Assembly (NCBI GenBank): GCA_020848995.1
Contig: JADLHA010000041.1
Location: 33,418 to 97,417 of the forward strand
Direction of reading: 5' to 3'
DNA: 64,000 bases
Origin: Saprospiraceae bacterium
Lineage (GTDB): Bacteria > Bacteroidota > Bacteroidia > Chitinophagales > Saprospiraceae
In this document: positions 53,654-62,210 of the stretch, one piece after another
Numbering within the stretch: position 1 is the first letter of the stretch
Layout: each line of letters begins with the position of its first letter
Notes under the pieces: generated by a model
The model's database searches: none
What the model was told of the DNA's origin: nothing
Seen by the model: the letters and a program-made list of their open reading frames with translations, nothing else
Program-made: the position numbers and the translations under genes

Positions 53654-56545
53654 ATGGCCAGGATTAAATCTCTCCCCATGATGAAGAAAATGCGCTATTT
53701 CTTACTCCTGCTTTCGGGTTTGACCGCAGGATGGACTCCGTCCTACGCAGAGTGTGAACTCGGCTCTCCTACCCTTTCCAGGACCGACTGCAGCACTGAA
53801 GGCAGGTTTGCCGTCAAAATTGACTTTGACTTTCGCGATGTTAGCGAATGTTTCACCGTCACGGGCAATGGCAAATCGTATGGCACCTTCCCCTATGCGA
53901 AATTGCCCATCGTCATTGATGGCCTCGAGGGAGACTGCCTTACGAAATACGAATTCGTCATCCGCGATTGTGAAAAGCCGGACTGCAAAACAATTGGCCT
54001 CCTGGGCGTCGTTTGCTGCCCGCAGGGCTGCCAGCTCTTTGACCTGGTTGTGGAGAATACCCCTTGCGACACCAATGATCAATATTTCACATTTTTGAAT
54101 TTCAAGCACCTCAACACGTCGTCCTGCTTTACCTTGAAGATCAACAATCAATTCTTTGACACCCTGAATTACAAACAACTTCCGGTAAAGCTGGGGCCTT
54201 TTACCGCTGATTGCCATACAGAGCGCGTATTCTCCGTCCGCGATTGCGAAAAGTTGGATTGCGATGCCACACTGAGCACGCCAAAAGTTTGCTGTGGCGA
54301 CCCCTGCCAGTTTTCCAATGTCCGCATCGAGCACTCTCCCTGCGACAGCAATGGAAAATTTTATGCGCACCTCATTTTTCAGGTAAAGAATCCTTCTGAC
54401 AGTTTCTGGATTAAGGTAAATGACCTTTTTCTGGGCAAGTTCCGGTACGGCAATGCCTCATCTGCTGCATACCGTGTAGGCCCTCTGCCCGGAGACTGCA
54501 AAACGAAATTCAACATCTTGTTGAAAGATCACAAAATTACCGGCTGCGCCTTTGACACGATCTGGGGGCCCGTTTGCTGTGATAGCACGCAACTTCCCTG
54601 CCGCTTGTACGACCTCGTCAGCGAAAAAACTCACTGCGATTCTCTGGGGCAGTTCTACATGCATTTCAACTTTCAACACCAGTCTACTTCTGACTGCTTC
54701 CGCATCCTTGGCAACGGCAAGGTGTATGCAGAATTCAAATATTCCCAGCTGCCGGTCAAAATCGGTCCTCTCAAAGGGGACTGCCAAACGCCCTACGAAT
54801 TCGCGATAGAAGATTGCCATTTTCCCGATTGTCGACTCATCAAAGAACTGGGAAAAGTTTGTTGCGACAGTTTTCCAGGTCTTTGCAACCTAAGTGAATT
54901 GCGATACGAGACTTCCGATTGCAATGAACATGACCAGGTCAGCCTGTTTGTCAATTTCAACTACAGCAACACGTCTGAGTGTTTTAACCTGTTTCTTAAC
55001 GGGTCTTCCTACGGCACGTTCCGCTATGGTCAGCTGCCGGTCCGCATCGACGGTGTTGTTGCTGATTGCCGAACATCCTATAAGCTGCTCATCAAGGATT
55101 GTGAAAAACCCCTGTGCGCACTTGACAAGAACCTGGGCGTTTTTTGTTGCGATTCGTTGTCCGAATGCGCGATTCGCACACTCAAAGTGGAACGCACACC
55201 CTGCGATTCGAATCGCACTTTTTACATTTATCTACTGCCCTCGGGGGACAATACTTCGGAATGCTTCAGGGTTCTGGGGAATGGTCACGATTACGGCACT
55301 TTCAAATATACAAATGTTCCCGTTAAGCTCGGCCCCTTCAAAGCGGATTGCCTGACAGAATACGAGTGGGTGGTTCAGGATTGCGAACATCCCGATTGTC
55401 GCAAATCCCATTATACGGGCAAAGTTTGTTGTGAAGGCGATTGCCGTCTTGGCACCATGTCGGTTGAGCGCACGGAATGCAACGCTTTGAATCAGTTCTA
55501 TGCCTTTGTCAAATTCACTCATGCCGGCGCATCCGATTGTTTCCGGCTAAAGGGCAATGGTAGGGATTATGGAACGTTCCAGTACAGTGCAATTCCCATA
55601 AAAGTTGGCCCTCTGAATGCCGATTGCAATACACCTTACGAATTTATTGCCATAGATTGCCATAAAGCGGACTGCAAAACGGCCGCAGAACTGGGGCGGG
55701 TTTGTTGCGATTCTGCCGAACTGAAATTTTCTGCTTTTAAAATGGAGCGCTCTGATTGTGACCATGATTCCACTTTCGACCTCGCCATAAAGTTTGCCTA
55801 TAGGCAGGTCTCCGATTCATTTTTGCTTTTCATCAACGGCCGTCACCGCGGCACATACGCCTATGGTGCGCTACCCGTTCGCACCCCCCGCCTGAAGGCT
55901 GACTGCAAATCGATTTACACCTTGCAGATCGTCGATCAGAAGGATTCCGCTGCGTATATCGTTCGACACCTCGAGCGCCCCTGTTGCCTGATCAAAGCAG
56001 ACTCTTGCCAGATCCGCGATGTAAAGGCTACTCCATTGTACTGCACCGGTCCTGGAAAATACGCCCTGAAGCTCAATTTCCGGCATCTGGGAACGACCAA
56101 TGCTCACTTTGATGTTTATGACAGAAATGGGCCGGTTGGTTACTTTTCATTTGCTGACTTGCCGATTACGCTTATGGACTTCAAGAAGACCGGCAGGCTG
56201 TATGACTACGTCAAAATCTGCGAAAACGACAATCCTTCCTGCTGTAGCGTGGTAGAATTTTTGTCGATCGAGTGCAATGGAGGCGCGCCGACCCGGAATG
56301 ACTTAAAATCCATGGTGGTCAATTACCGGGATCGCTCGGTCCTGCTCTTTTCCGACAAGGAACTTCCGGCAGACCTTCAGATCGAAGTTTACAACCTGGA
56401 AGGCCGTTTGCTCTCGAAAAAGTTTTCCAGGCTCAGTCCTTATGAATTGGAAATCGATATGGGCCCAATCAGCCCTGACATCTATTTTGTCAAGGTCAAA
56501 TCGGAGGAATACAGCCGGATCCTCAAGTTTTTCAACCTCAAGTAG
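53654..56545 (+). CDS. Secreted protein of nine Cys-rich ~92-residue repeats with T9SS sorting domain
   Basis: I do not recognise this repeat. The 963-aa product has a signal peptide (MRYFLLLLSGLTAGWTPSYA). Nine tandem repeats of about 90-97 residues follow, to about residue 880, and then a type A sorting domain (LQIEVYNLEGRLLSKKF, YFVKVKSEEYSRILKFF). A canonical repeat reads roughly C-x11-C-D, then ECF or DCF, NGxxYGTFxYxxLPVKxGP, DCxTxYEF, DCxxPDC and VCC, giving eight Cys per unit. Repeats 1, 2 and 4-7 are canonical, 3 lacks two Cys, 8 lacks four and 9 is divergent. The likely fold is a small disulfide-stabilised beta domain, and the protein is probably exposed at the cell surface. Start ATG 53654; ATG 53678 (MMKKMRYF) is an equally good signal-peptide start. 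Divergent from the 2077-aa gene. Confidence 0.85.
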   Translation: MARIKSLPMMKKMRYFLLLLSGLTAGWTPSYAECELGSPTLSRTDCSTEGRFAVKIDFDFRDVSECFTVTGNGKSYGTFPYAKLPIVIDGLEGDCLTKYEFVIRDCEKPDCKTIGLLGVVCCPQGCQLFDLVVENTPCDTNDQYFTFLNFKHLNTSSCFTLKINNQFFDTLNYKQLPVKLGPFTADCHTERVFSVRDCEKLDCDATLSTPKVCCGDPCQFSNVRIEHSPCDSNGKFYAHLIFQVKNPSDSFWIKVNDLFLGKFRYGNASSAAYRVGPLPGDCKTKFNILLKDHKITGCAFDTIWGPVCCDSTQLPCRLYDLVSEKTHCDSLGQFYMHFNFQHQSTSDCFRILGNGKVYAEFKYSQLPVKIGPLKGDCQTPYEFAIEDCHFPDCRLIKELGKVCCDSFPGLCNLSELRYETSDCNEHDQVSLFVNFNYSNTSECFNLFLNGSSYGTFRYGQLPVRIDGVVADCRTSYKLLIKDCEKPLCALDKNLGVFCCDSLSECAIRTLKVERTPCDSNRTFYIYLLPSGDNTSECFRVLGNGHDYGTFKYTNVPVKLGPFKADCLTEYEWVVQDCEHPDCRKSHYTGKVCCEGDCRLGTMSVERTECNALNQFYAFVKFTHAGASDCFRLKGNGRDYGTFQYSAIPIKVGPLNADCNTPYEFIAIDCHKADCKTAAELGRVCCDSAELKFSAFKMERSDCDHDSTFDLAIKFAYRQVSDSFLLFINGRHRGTYAYGALPVRTPRLKADCKSIYTLQIVDQKDSAAYIVRHLERPCCLIKADSCQIRDVKATPLYCTGPGKYALKLNFRHLGTTNAHFDVYDRNGPVGYFSFADLPITLMDFKKTGRLYDYVKICENDNPSCCSVVEFLSIECNGGAPTRNDLKSMVVNYRDRSVLLFSDKELPADLQIEVYNLEGRLLSKKFSRLSPYELEIDMGPISPDIYFVKVKSEEYSRILKFFNLK

Positions 56546-56665
56546 CCTGAGCCGGACCCAGCCCGGCAGGAGGGTCGACTTCTTTTGCCATAACCTTTCT
56601 TTGCGGTAAACGGTAAGGCTGCTGTAGTGCTTTCTCATGTGAGCATAAATACAGACATTTGCGCC

Positions 56666-57859
56666 ATGTTCAGGATAGCGGGGCGCATTGCCCAAATGGA
56701 AGAGTCGGCCACCCTGCGGATGGCCCAGCGCGCCCGGCAGATGCGGCAAAGCGGTGCAGATGTAATCAACCTGAGTCTTGGAGAACCCGATTTTGATACT
56801 CCTGAATTCATAAAAGAGGCGGCGATCAAAAGCATGCGGGCCGGGGCCACGAAGTACACCCCGGTTGCCGGTACCCAGGAACTGCGCGAAGCCATTCGCG
56901 ATAAATTTTTGCGCGACAACAACATCTCCTATTCCGTCGATGAGCTCATGGTTTCCTGTGGGGCTAAGCAGTGTTTCGCCAACTTGTGCTTTGCCTTGCT
57001 GGAAGAGGGGGACGAAGCCGTCATGTTGGCTCCCTACTGGGTGAGCTATTACGAAATCGTAAAACTGGCCGGAGCTCAACCCGTTGTCGTCCAATCTGCT
57101 GTAGAAAATAATTTCAAACCCAATCTCGAAGAACTTCGCAAGGCTTTAAGCTCAAGGACCAAGTTATTTGTCTTTTCTACACCCTGCAACCCAACGGGAA
57201 CGGTATTTTCTGAAGGGGATCTCCGGGGTATGGCAGAATTGTTTGCCGAGTTCCCGGACGTATTGGTAATATCCGATGAGATTTACGAATATATCCAGTT
57301 TGGCACAAAACACTTCAGCATCGCATCACTTCCTGGAATGAAAGAACGCTGTGCCACCATCAACGGATTTTCCAAAGGGTTTGCCATGACGGGCTGGCGA
57401 TTGGGATACATGGGAGCACCGAAGCCCATCATCGATGCCTGCGTAAAAATTCAGGGCCAGTTCACCTCCGGTGCCGCAAGTTTCAGCCAGGAAGCGGCGA
57501 CGCTCGCCCTGCGCTCCGACCTTACGGAGACCTTCAAAATGCGCGACGCCTATGCGCGCAGACGGGACCACCTGCTCGCACAACTCAAGAACATTCCCGG
57601 ATTCAGGCTCAATCAACCTCAAGGGGCGTTCTACATTTTGCCCGAGGTGAGCGACTATTTTGGGAAACGACATAAAGACCTGCTCATCAAGGACGCGGAA
57701 GATTTTGCACAGTTCCTGCTGGCAGAAGCACACGTCGCTGTAGTCAATGGCATCGCATTTGGTGCTCCCCAATGCATACGCATTTCCTATTCCATATCGG
57801 AAGCGCGAATAACCGAAGCGGTCGAACGCATCCGAAGAGCACTTGCGCTGTTGCACTGA
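56666..57859 (+). CDS. Class I/II pyridoxal-phosphate aminotransferase (aspartate aminotransferase-like)
   Basis: This 397-aa fold-type I PLP enzyme of the aspartate aminotransferase Ib group moves amino groups between aspartate (or another amino acid) and 2-oxoglutarate. Seen in order: INLSLGEPDFDTPEFIKEAA, TKYTPVAGTQELREAI, PYWVSYYEIVKLAGAQPV, the Asn of STPCNPTGTVF, ISDEIYEYIQF, and the PLP Lys in INGFSKGFAMTGWRLGYM; the arginine for the substrate carboxylate lies in CIRISYS. Length matches the family. ATG 56666 is chosen because the near-consensus GACATTTG box ends 4 nt before it; the track start at 56627 is upstream of that box. The exact amino acid substrate is not certain. Confidence 0.9.
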   Translation: MFRIAGRIAQMEESATLRMAQRARQMRQSGADVINLSLGEPDFDTPEFIKEAAIKSMRAGATKYTPVAGTQELREAIRDKFLRDNNISYSVDELMVSCGAKQCFANLCFALLEEGDEAVMLAPYWVSYYEIVKLAGAQPVVVQSAVENNFKPNLEELRKALSSRTKLFVFSTPCNPTGTVFSEGDLRGMAELFAEFPDVLVISDEIYEYIQFGTKHFSIASLPGMKERCATINGFSKGFAMTGWRLGYMGAPKPIIDACVKIQGQFTSGAASFSQEAATLALRSDLTETFKMRDAYARRRDHLLAQLKNIPGFRLNQPQGAFYILPEVSDYFGKRHKDLLIKDAEDFAQFLLAEAHVAVVNGIAFGAPQCIRISYSISEARITEAVERIRRALALLH

Positions 57860-57866
57860 TCTTTAT

Positions 57867-58030
57867 ACAGGGAACTTCGAATAACTCTCCTTTGCACGCC
57901 AGTCTGCTTTCCTGAGTTCATGTGCTCAGTGAATTTGGCTTCACAACGCTTTGTCACAGCTCAATCAGTTATCGATCCATATGGCTTCCTTCAAAGCGCC
58001 CAGCCTCATTGATTCACAGGGGCCTTTGCA
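57867..58030. repeat. Decayed copy 3 of the TIR repeat element
   Basis: Similarity to copy 2 is visible but degraded: ACAGGGAACTTCGA at the left end in place of TAAGGGCACTTCTA, then CTCAGTGAATTTGGCTTCAC, CAGCTCAATCAGTTAT and GGCTTCCTTC in the same order and spacing. The right end is not clearly conserved. It fills most of the gap between two convergent genes, as copy 1 does. Confidence 0.65.
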
Positions 58031-58104
58031 AGTCTCTATGCTTAGTTTTCGGACAAAGGAAGACACCCTTCCATGAGCGTCGGGATTGAGTGTCAGGGTG
58101 GTTG

Positions 58105-59493
58105 TTAATCGAGCAGATTAAACCGGTAGTTGCTCAGTTCCACAATCCGGCAGTAGGTGTTTTCATAATATTCCGTCATTCCGGGATCTGCCACACGAGG
58201 CTTACCTTCAATATCGAATTTCGTCTGCAGGTATTCCAGCTCAAACGAATTGGGTGCTCCCGGATTGAATTGGCTCAACAAGTAATTCGCCAGATCGTAT
58301 CCTTCGTATGCGTCATTCCATGGATACATTTTATACTGTGCAAAAAATCGTTCCCGGAAATGGCGGACCCTGTGGTCGTGAAGGTCAATTAAATTGCCGA
58401 CAGACAGACGAACATTGAGTTGGTTAAGGTAGTCGAGGACATCCGGTTTAAAATCAAGCCAACGGTAGGTACCATAAACAATGACCTGCCGGTCTCCTTT
58501 TTCGGATGCAATTCTCCTCAACAAATGGTAAACGTAATCTTCATCCGAGAAAGAGCTAAATGGTGCAATCAGCACTGTAGTCTCCGCCTTATGAAAATAC
58601 GGATCGAGCAATGCTTCAGCTCCGGAGGCCATTTCCGTTGAAGAAATGATGAGTTCTTCTCCGGTAGCCGGTCCCTGCTGATTGAAGTAGCGCAGTCGAC
58701 TGTCGTCTTTGCTTTTAGCGAGCAGAAATACGCGGCTGGGAGGGAAATTTGCCCTAACGTGCTGCTCAATGTGGTGATAATGAACTGCCAGTTCTGCTTT
58801 GACCTGGAGGTAATGCGGATTGGATTCTGCAATTTTGGAACTGCTGATCCATGGGCTGACCACCACCTTATTGTTTGTGCGTGCCCATTCACCTGCCCAC
58901 TTTAGCGTTTCGGCACCATAGGGACCTATGATGCAATCCGGAGGATTTCCGGACAGCGCATGAAGCTTGTGTGCCAAATCATCCCGGTTGGTTTCATTGA
59001 TTACTTGCAGATTCGCCGGAAGGCCTGCCCTTTGTTCATATTCTTTGAGAGCGATGCACATGCCGGAATAAAAGTGAACAAAGCGCTCTCCCGCGAAGAG
59101 GGAAGCAGAATCTGCAATTTCCGATTCGAACGGAGCGACCAGCAGCATTCGGATGGACTTGCGAGTGCTGCCGGAAAAGGGTGATGCAGGTCTGCTGATG
59201 ACTTCCCCATGCCCTTTTCCTTCTGGAGTGTTGCCAGCCCCTTCAGGGGATTTGACAGGCGTCTCCTCCGGTGTCACATCCTTCCATATGATGGTATCGA
59301 CCGGTATTCCACTGTGCTTTGGGGGTTCTGGCTGCGCGGGGTTCGCAACAGGAGGATGCTTCCTGGGAGGCGCTGTGCTTACTTTCTTGCGCGAGGCTGA
59401 GCATCCCGCCAATACTTCAGCAGCCAGGAGCAGCAACACCAGGAAAGTCTTATTCCCATTCAATGGTCGCAGGAGGTTTTGAGCTGATGTCAT
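58105..59493 (-). CDS. Periplasmic-binding-fold lipoprotein (type 1 PBP-like)
   Basis: This ~462-aa lipoprotein has a signal NGNKTFLVLLLLAAEVLAGC, with Cys at residue 31 from ATG 59493. A Pro-rich linker (PPVANPAQPEPPKHSG) leads into a ~330-residue domain like the type 1 periplasmic binding proteins: RMLLVAPFESEIADS, SGMCIALKEYEQRAGLP, DCIIGPYGAETLKWA, VVSPWISSSKIAESNPHYL and DAYEGYDLANYLLSQF. Such domains in Bacteroidota often sit on outer-membrane or envelope lipoproteins and bind amino acids or cell-wall pieces; the ligand is unknown. The start overlaps guaA by 44 nt; a TTG at 59463 would give a shorter overlap and a 20-residue signal. Co-transcribed with guaA. Confidence 0.8.
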   Translation of the reverse strand: MTSAQNLLRPLNGNKTFLVLLLLAAEVLAGCSASRKKVSTAPPRKHPPVANPAQPEPPKHSGIPVDTIIWKDVTPEETPVKSPEGAGNTPEGKGHGEVISRPASPFSGSTRKSIRMLLVAPFESEIADSASLFAGERFVHFYSGMCIALKEYEQRAGLPANLQVINETNRDDLAHKLHALSGNPPDCIIGPYGAETLKWAGEWARTNNKVVVSPWISSSKIAESNPHYLQVKAELAVHYHHIEQHVRANFPPSRVFLLAKSKDDSRLRYFNQQGPATGEELIISSTEMASGAEALLDPYFHKAETTVLIAPFSSFSDEDYVYHLLRRIASEKGDRQVIVYGTYRWLDFKPDVLDYLNQLNVRLSVGNLIDLHDHRVRHFRERFFAQYKMYPWNDAYEGYDLANYLLSQFNPGAPNSFELEYLQTKFDIEGKPRVADPGMTEYYENTYCRIVELSNYRFNLLD

Positions 59494-60979
59494 ATACAAC
59501 GCGGTTGACGCCTCTGACATTGTTGATGATCTCAATGGATATTTTGCCAAGCAATTCGTGAGGTATTTCGCTGAATTCAGCGGTCATCCCATCGGTTGAA
59601 TGGACTGCGCGAAGGGCGATCACACGTTCGTAAGTTCTTTCGTCACCCATGACCCCTACCGTGTGAATCGGCAATAAAATGGCGCCAGCCTGCCAAATGC
59701 GATCATACCATCCTGCATCGCGCAAATTTCTTATGTAGATCGCATCGGCCTGCTGCAGAAGCTGTACATGCGTCGGAGTCACCTCTCCGATGATCCGGAT
59801 GGCCAACCCGGGGCCAGGAAAAGGGTGCCTGCCCAGAATATCCTGTGGCAGTCCCAGCGCTTGACCCACTTTGCGGACTTCGTCTTTAAAGAGCAGTTTG
59901 AGGGGCTCTATGATCTTCAGGTGCAGCTTTTCCGGAAGTCCACCCACGTTGTGGTGAGATTTAATGGTTGCTGAGGGTCCGTATACAGAAACACTTTCGA
60001 TGCGGTCTGGGTATATGGTGCCCTGGCATAGCCATTTGACTCCGGAATGTGCTTTTGCCTCGTTCTCAAAGACGTCGATGAACAATTTTCCAATGACCTT
60101 GCGTTTGGCCTCGGGGTCCGTGATCCCACTGAGCCCTTCATAAAATTGATTCTTTGCATCCACTCCGTGCACATCGAGACCCAGCGCTTTATAAGTAGCG
60201 AGGACCTGATCGAATTCATTGAGGCGCAACAAGCCATTGTCGACGAAAAAGCAATGTAACCGGTTGCCAACGGCCTCCTTCATCAAAAGAGCGGCCACGG
60301 ACGAATCCACACCCCCCGATAGTGCGAGCAGTACTTCTTCACCCTGCGTGGTTCTGCGTATTTCTTCAACCTGCTCAGCAATGAAAGACCCCATGCTCCA
60401 ATTGGGCTGTAAACCAGCAATTCCAAAGAGCCAATTTTCGAGCAACTTCTTACCAAACAGGGTATGCATGACTTCGGGATGGAATTGCACGCCATACGTT
60501 TGGGTTCCCTTTCCACCGATCCGGAATGCGGCTATGGGAATGCTGTCGGTCCTGCCGATGACGGTGCCACCCGTGGGTACGCGGACGATGGAATCGCTGT
60601 GTGACATCCACACCTGAGAGGCATCGGGAATCCCCTCCCAAATAGGATCTTCCTCTACATGGATGAGTTGGGCCTTTCCGTACTCTCTCTTGGTAGATGC
60701 GTTAACCTCTCCCCCAAGCTGATTGGCCATGAGCTGTGCCCCATAGCAAATGCCCAGAACCGGAAATTTGCCAATCAGTCTCTGCAAGTCAACTTCAGGA
60801 TGCCCATTGTCCCTGACAGAACTGGGGGACCCCGAAAGTATGATCGCTGAGAAATGCTCATCGCTTTCAATGCGCTTGTGAAAAGGTGCGATCTCGCAAT
60901 ATATGCCGAGTTCCCGAACCCTGCGTGCGATCAATTGCGTCAACTGGGAACCGAAATCCAGGATCAAAAGTTTATTCAT
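59450..60979 (-). CDS. guaA: GMP synthase (glutamine-hydrolysing)
   Basis: GuaA converts XMP to GMP using ATP and glutamine. The 509-aa protein has the N-terminal class I amidotransferase domain (Cys78 in LGICYGAQL, His-Pro-Glu in GVQFHPEV) and the ATP-pyrophosphatase domain with the PP-loop LSGGVDSSVAAL near residue 225. The C-terminal dimerisation domain includes GRHPFPGPGLAIR and ends PPATIEWE, the usual GuaA terminus. Length is normal. It is separated from nusB by 37 nt, so the two probably share a transcript, and it overlaps the following lipoprotein start. Confidence 0.97.
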   Translation of the reverse strand: MNKLLILDFGSQLTQLIARRVRELGIYCEIAPFHKRIESDEHFSAIILSGSPSSVRDNGHPEVDLQRLIGKFPVLGICYGAQLMANQLGGEVNASTKREYGKAQLIHVEEDPIWEGIPDASQVWMSHSDSIVRVPTGGTVIGRTDSIPIAAFRIGGKGTQTYGVQFHPEVMHTLFGKKLLENWLFGIAGLQPNWSMGSFIAEQVEEIRRTTQGEEVLLALSGGVDSSVAALLMKEAVGNRLHCFFVDNGLLRLNEFDQVLATYKALGLDVHGVDAKNQFYEGLSGITDPEAKRKVIGKLFIDVFENEAKAHSGVKWLCQGTIYPDRIESVSVYGPSATIKSHHNVGGLPEKLHLKIIEPLKLLFKDEVRKVGQALGLPQDILGRHPFPGPGLAIRIIGEVTPTHVQLLQQADAIYIRNLRDAGWYDRIWQAGAILLPIHTVGVMGDERTYERVIALRAVHSTDGMTAEFSEIPHELLGKISIEIINNVRGVNRVVYDISSKPPATIEWE

Positions 60980-61016
60980 ATTGATTATTCCGGATGCCTT
61001 TAGCCGGTCAATCTTT

Positions 61017-61949
61017 TCAAATACTCAGGCCCCTGCCCTCTTTGACAATCCGTCCGTTGGCTTCAAGTTGTTTGAGCAATTTGTCCAAAACGCCGTTTAC
61101 AAATTCTTTGGACTTATCCGTACTGTAGGTTTTTGAAAGTTCTACGTACTCATTGAGCGTTACCTTTGGTGGGATCGTCTTAAAATGGACCATTTCGACA
61201 ACGCCCATTTTTATAAGGATCATATCGATGAGTGCAACCCGTTCGGAATCCCAGTTTTCAAGTACTGGTTTAATCAACTCCATCAGGTCGTCTTCCATTT
61301 TGTACGTGTTGTCAAAGAGATATTTTCCAAAGAGGATGACGGTTTCATCGTCCGGGATATACTCCTCGTAAAAGGCGCTCGGATCCGGAAGAGCTTTCAG
61401 GGTTTTTTTCAGGGCACCGATCACCAGACTTTTGTCGTCAGACCAACCCGTAAAGCGGTCATCCATGATCTCATTGAACAATTCGTTGCGGCGACAAAAA
61501 CGGTAAAGCTCCAGCAGAATTTCGACATGATCCTCATGGGTACTTTCCTTCAGGAGGTAATCTATGTAGGTTTTTTCCTTACAAAAGTCCTTGTAGATTT
61601 TTCGAAACAGGTCATCATCTAAACCCTCTGCACACTTCTCCTTTTTAAAGCGCTCCTGCAAATAGACATTATGCTCGATGCTCTGGATCAGCGGGTTTGA
61701 ATAGATTTTGTCCGTAAAAACCATGTCCTCCTCTGTCTTAATGTGTTTGCCCTGTCGAAGCCGGGCATCTTCAGCGGCAAAAGAGCACACCTTCGCGATA
61801 CAGTAGAGGTTCAGCAGGTAGAGCCGAAAGGAGTCGTGAATGGTTTTATGGAAAGCGTTGAGTGCTTCGTTGTAGCTCAGATCGCGGTCTTGGGCCAGAC
61901 TATAAAGTTGTTGCATCACTTTGACGCGAACATTCCTCCTACTCAACAT
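61017..61949 (-). CDS. nusB: Transcription antitermination factor NusB, long Bacteroidota form
   Basis: NusB, with NusE (S10), binds boxA of nascent rRNA and supports antitermination. The 310-aa protein is about twice the length of E. coli NusB (139 aa), as is usual in Bacteroidota. The N-terminus is MLSRRNVRVKVMQQLYSL, and the C-terminal half has DSERVALIDMILIKMGVVEM, PPKVTLNEYVELSKTYSTDKSKEFVNGVLDKL, typical of the NusB fold. The middle is an inserted helical segment. A perfect promoter box lies 26 nt upstream. It starts the nusB-guaA-lipoprotein unit. Confidence 0.92.
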   Translation of the reverse strand: MLSRRNVRVKVMQQLYSLAQDRDLSYNEALNAFHKTIHDSFRLYLLNLYCIAKVCSFAAEDARLRQGKHIKTEEDMVFTDKIYSNPLIQSIEHNVYLQERFKKEKCAEGLDDDLFRKIYKDFCKEKTYIDYLLKESTHEDHVEILLELYRFCRRNELFNEIMDDRFTGWSDDKSLVIGALKKTLKALPDPSAFYEEYIPDDETVILFGKYLFDNTYKMEDDLMELIKPVLENWDSERVALIDMILIKMGVVEMVHFKTIPPKVTLNEYVELSKTYSTDKSKEFVNGVLDKLLKQLEANGRIVKEGRGLSI

Positions 61950-61975
61950 CGTAGTGTTCTGTCTTTATTGAGATG

Positions 61976-61983
61976 CAAAAATA
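61976..61983 (-). promoter_or_regulatory. Promoter -7 box of nusB-guaA (TATTTTTG)
   Basis: A perfect reverse-strand TAnnTTTG match 26 nt before the nusB ATG. Confidence 0.6.
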
Positions 61984-62210
61984 GTCGAAATCCGGTATGC
62001 CAGGTATGAAATTTAAAAATTAAGCGCCCGGAAACAATGAAGCGTTAACCCGGAAGGCAATCGTCCAGCTTAATCGTTGAATATCAAAATATTGTAATAT
62101 GTTAAGGCGGTGAATCGCTGAATGGACATGGGCCTTTAGTGCAGGGTAACCTTCCTGATCAATCGTTAGCCCCCCAACAATTTCAGTTCGGGGAGAACAT
62201 TCTGCAAACA

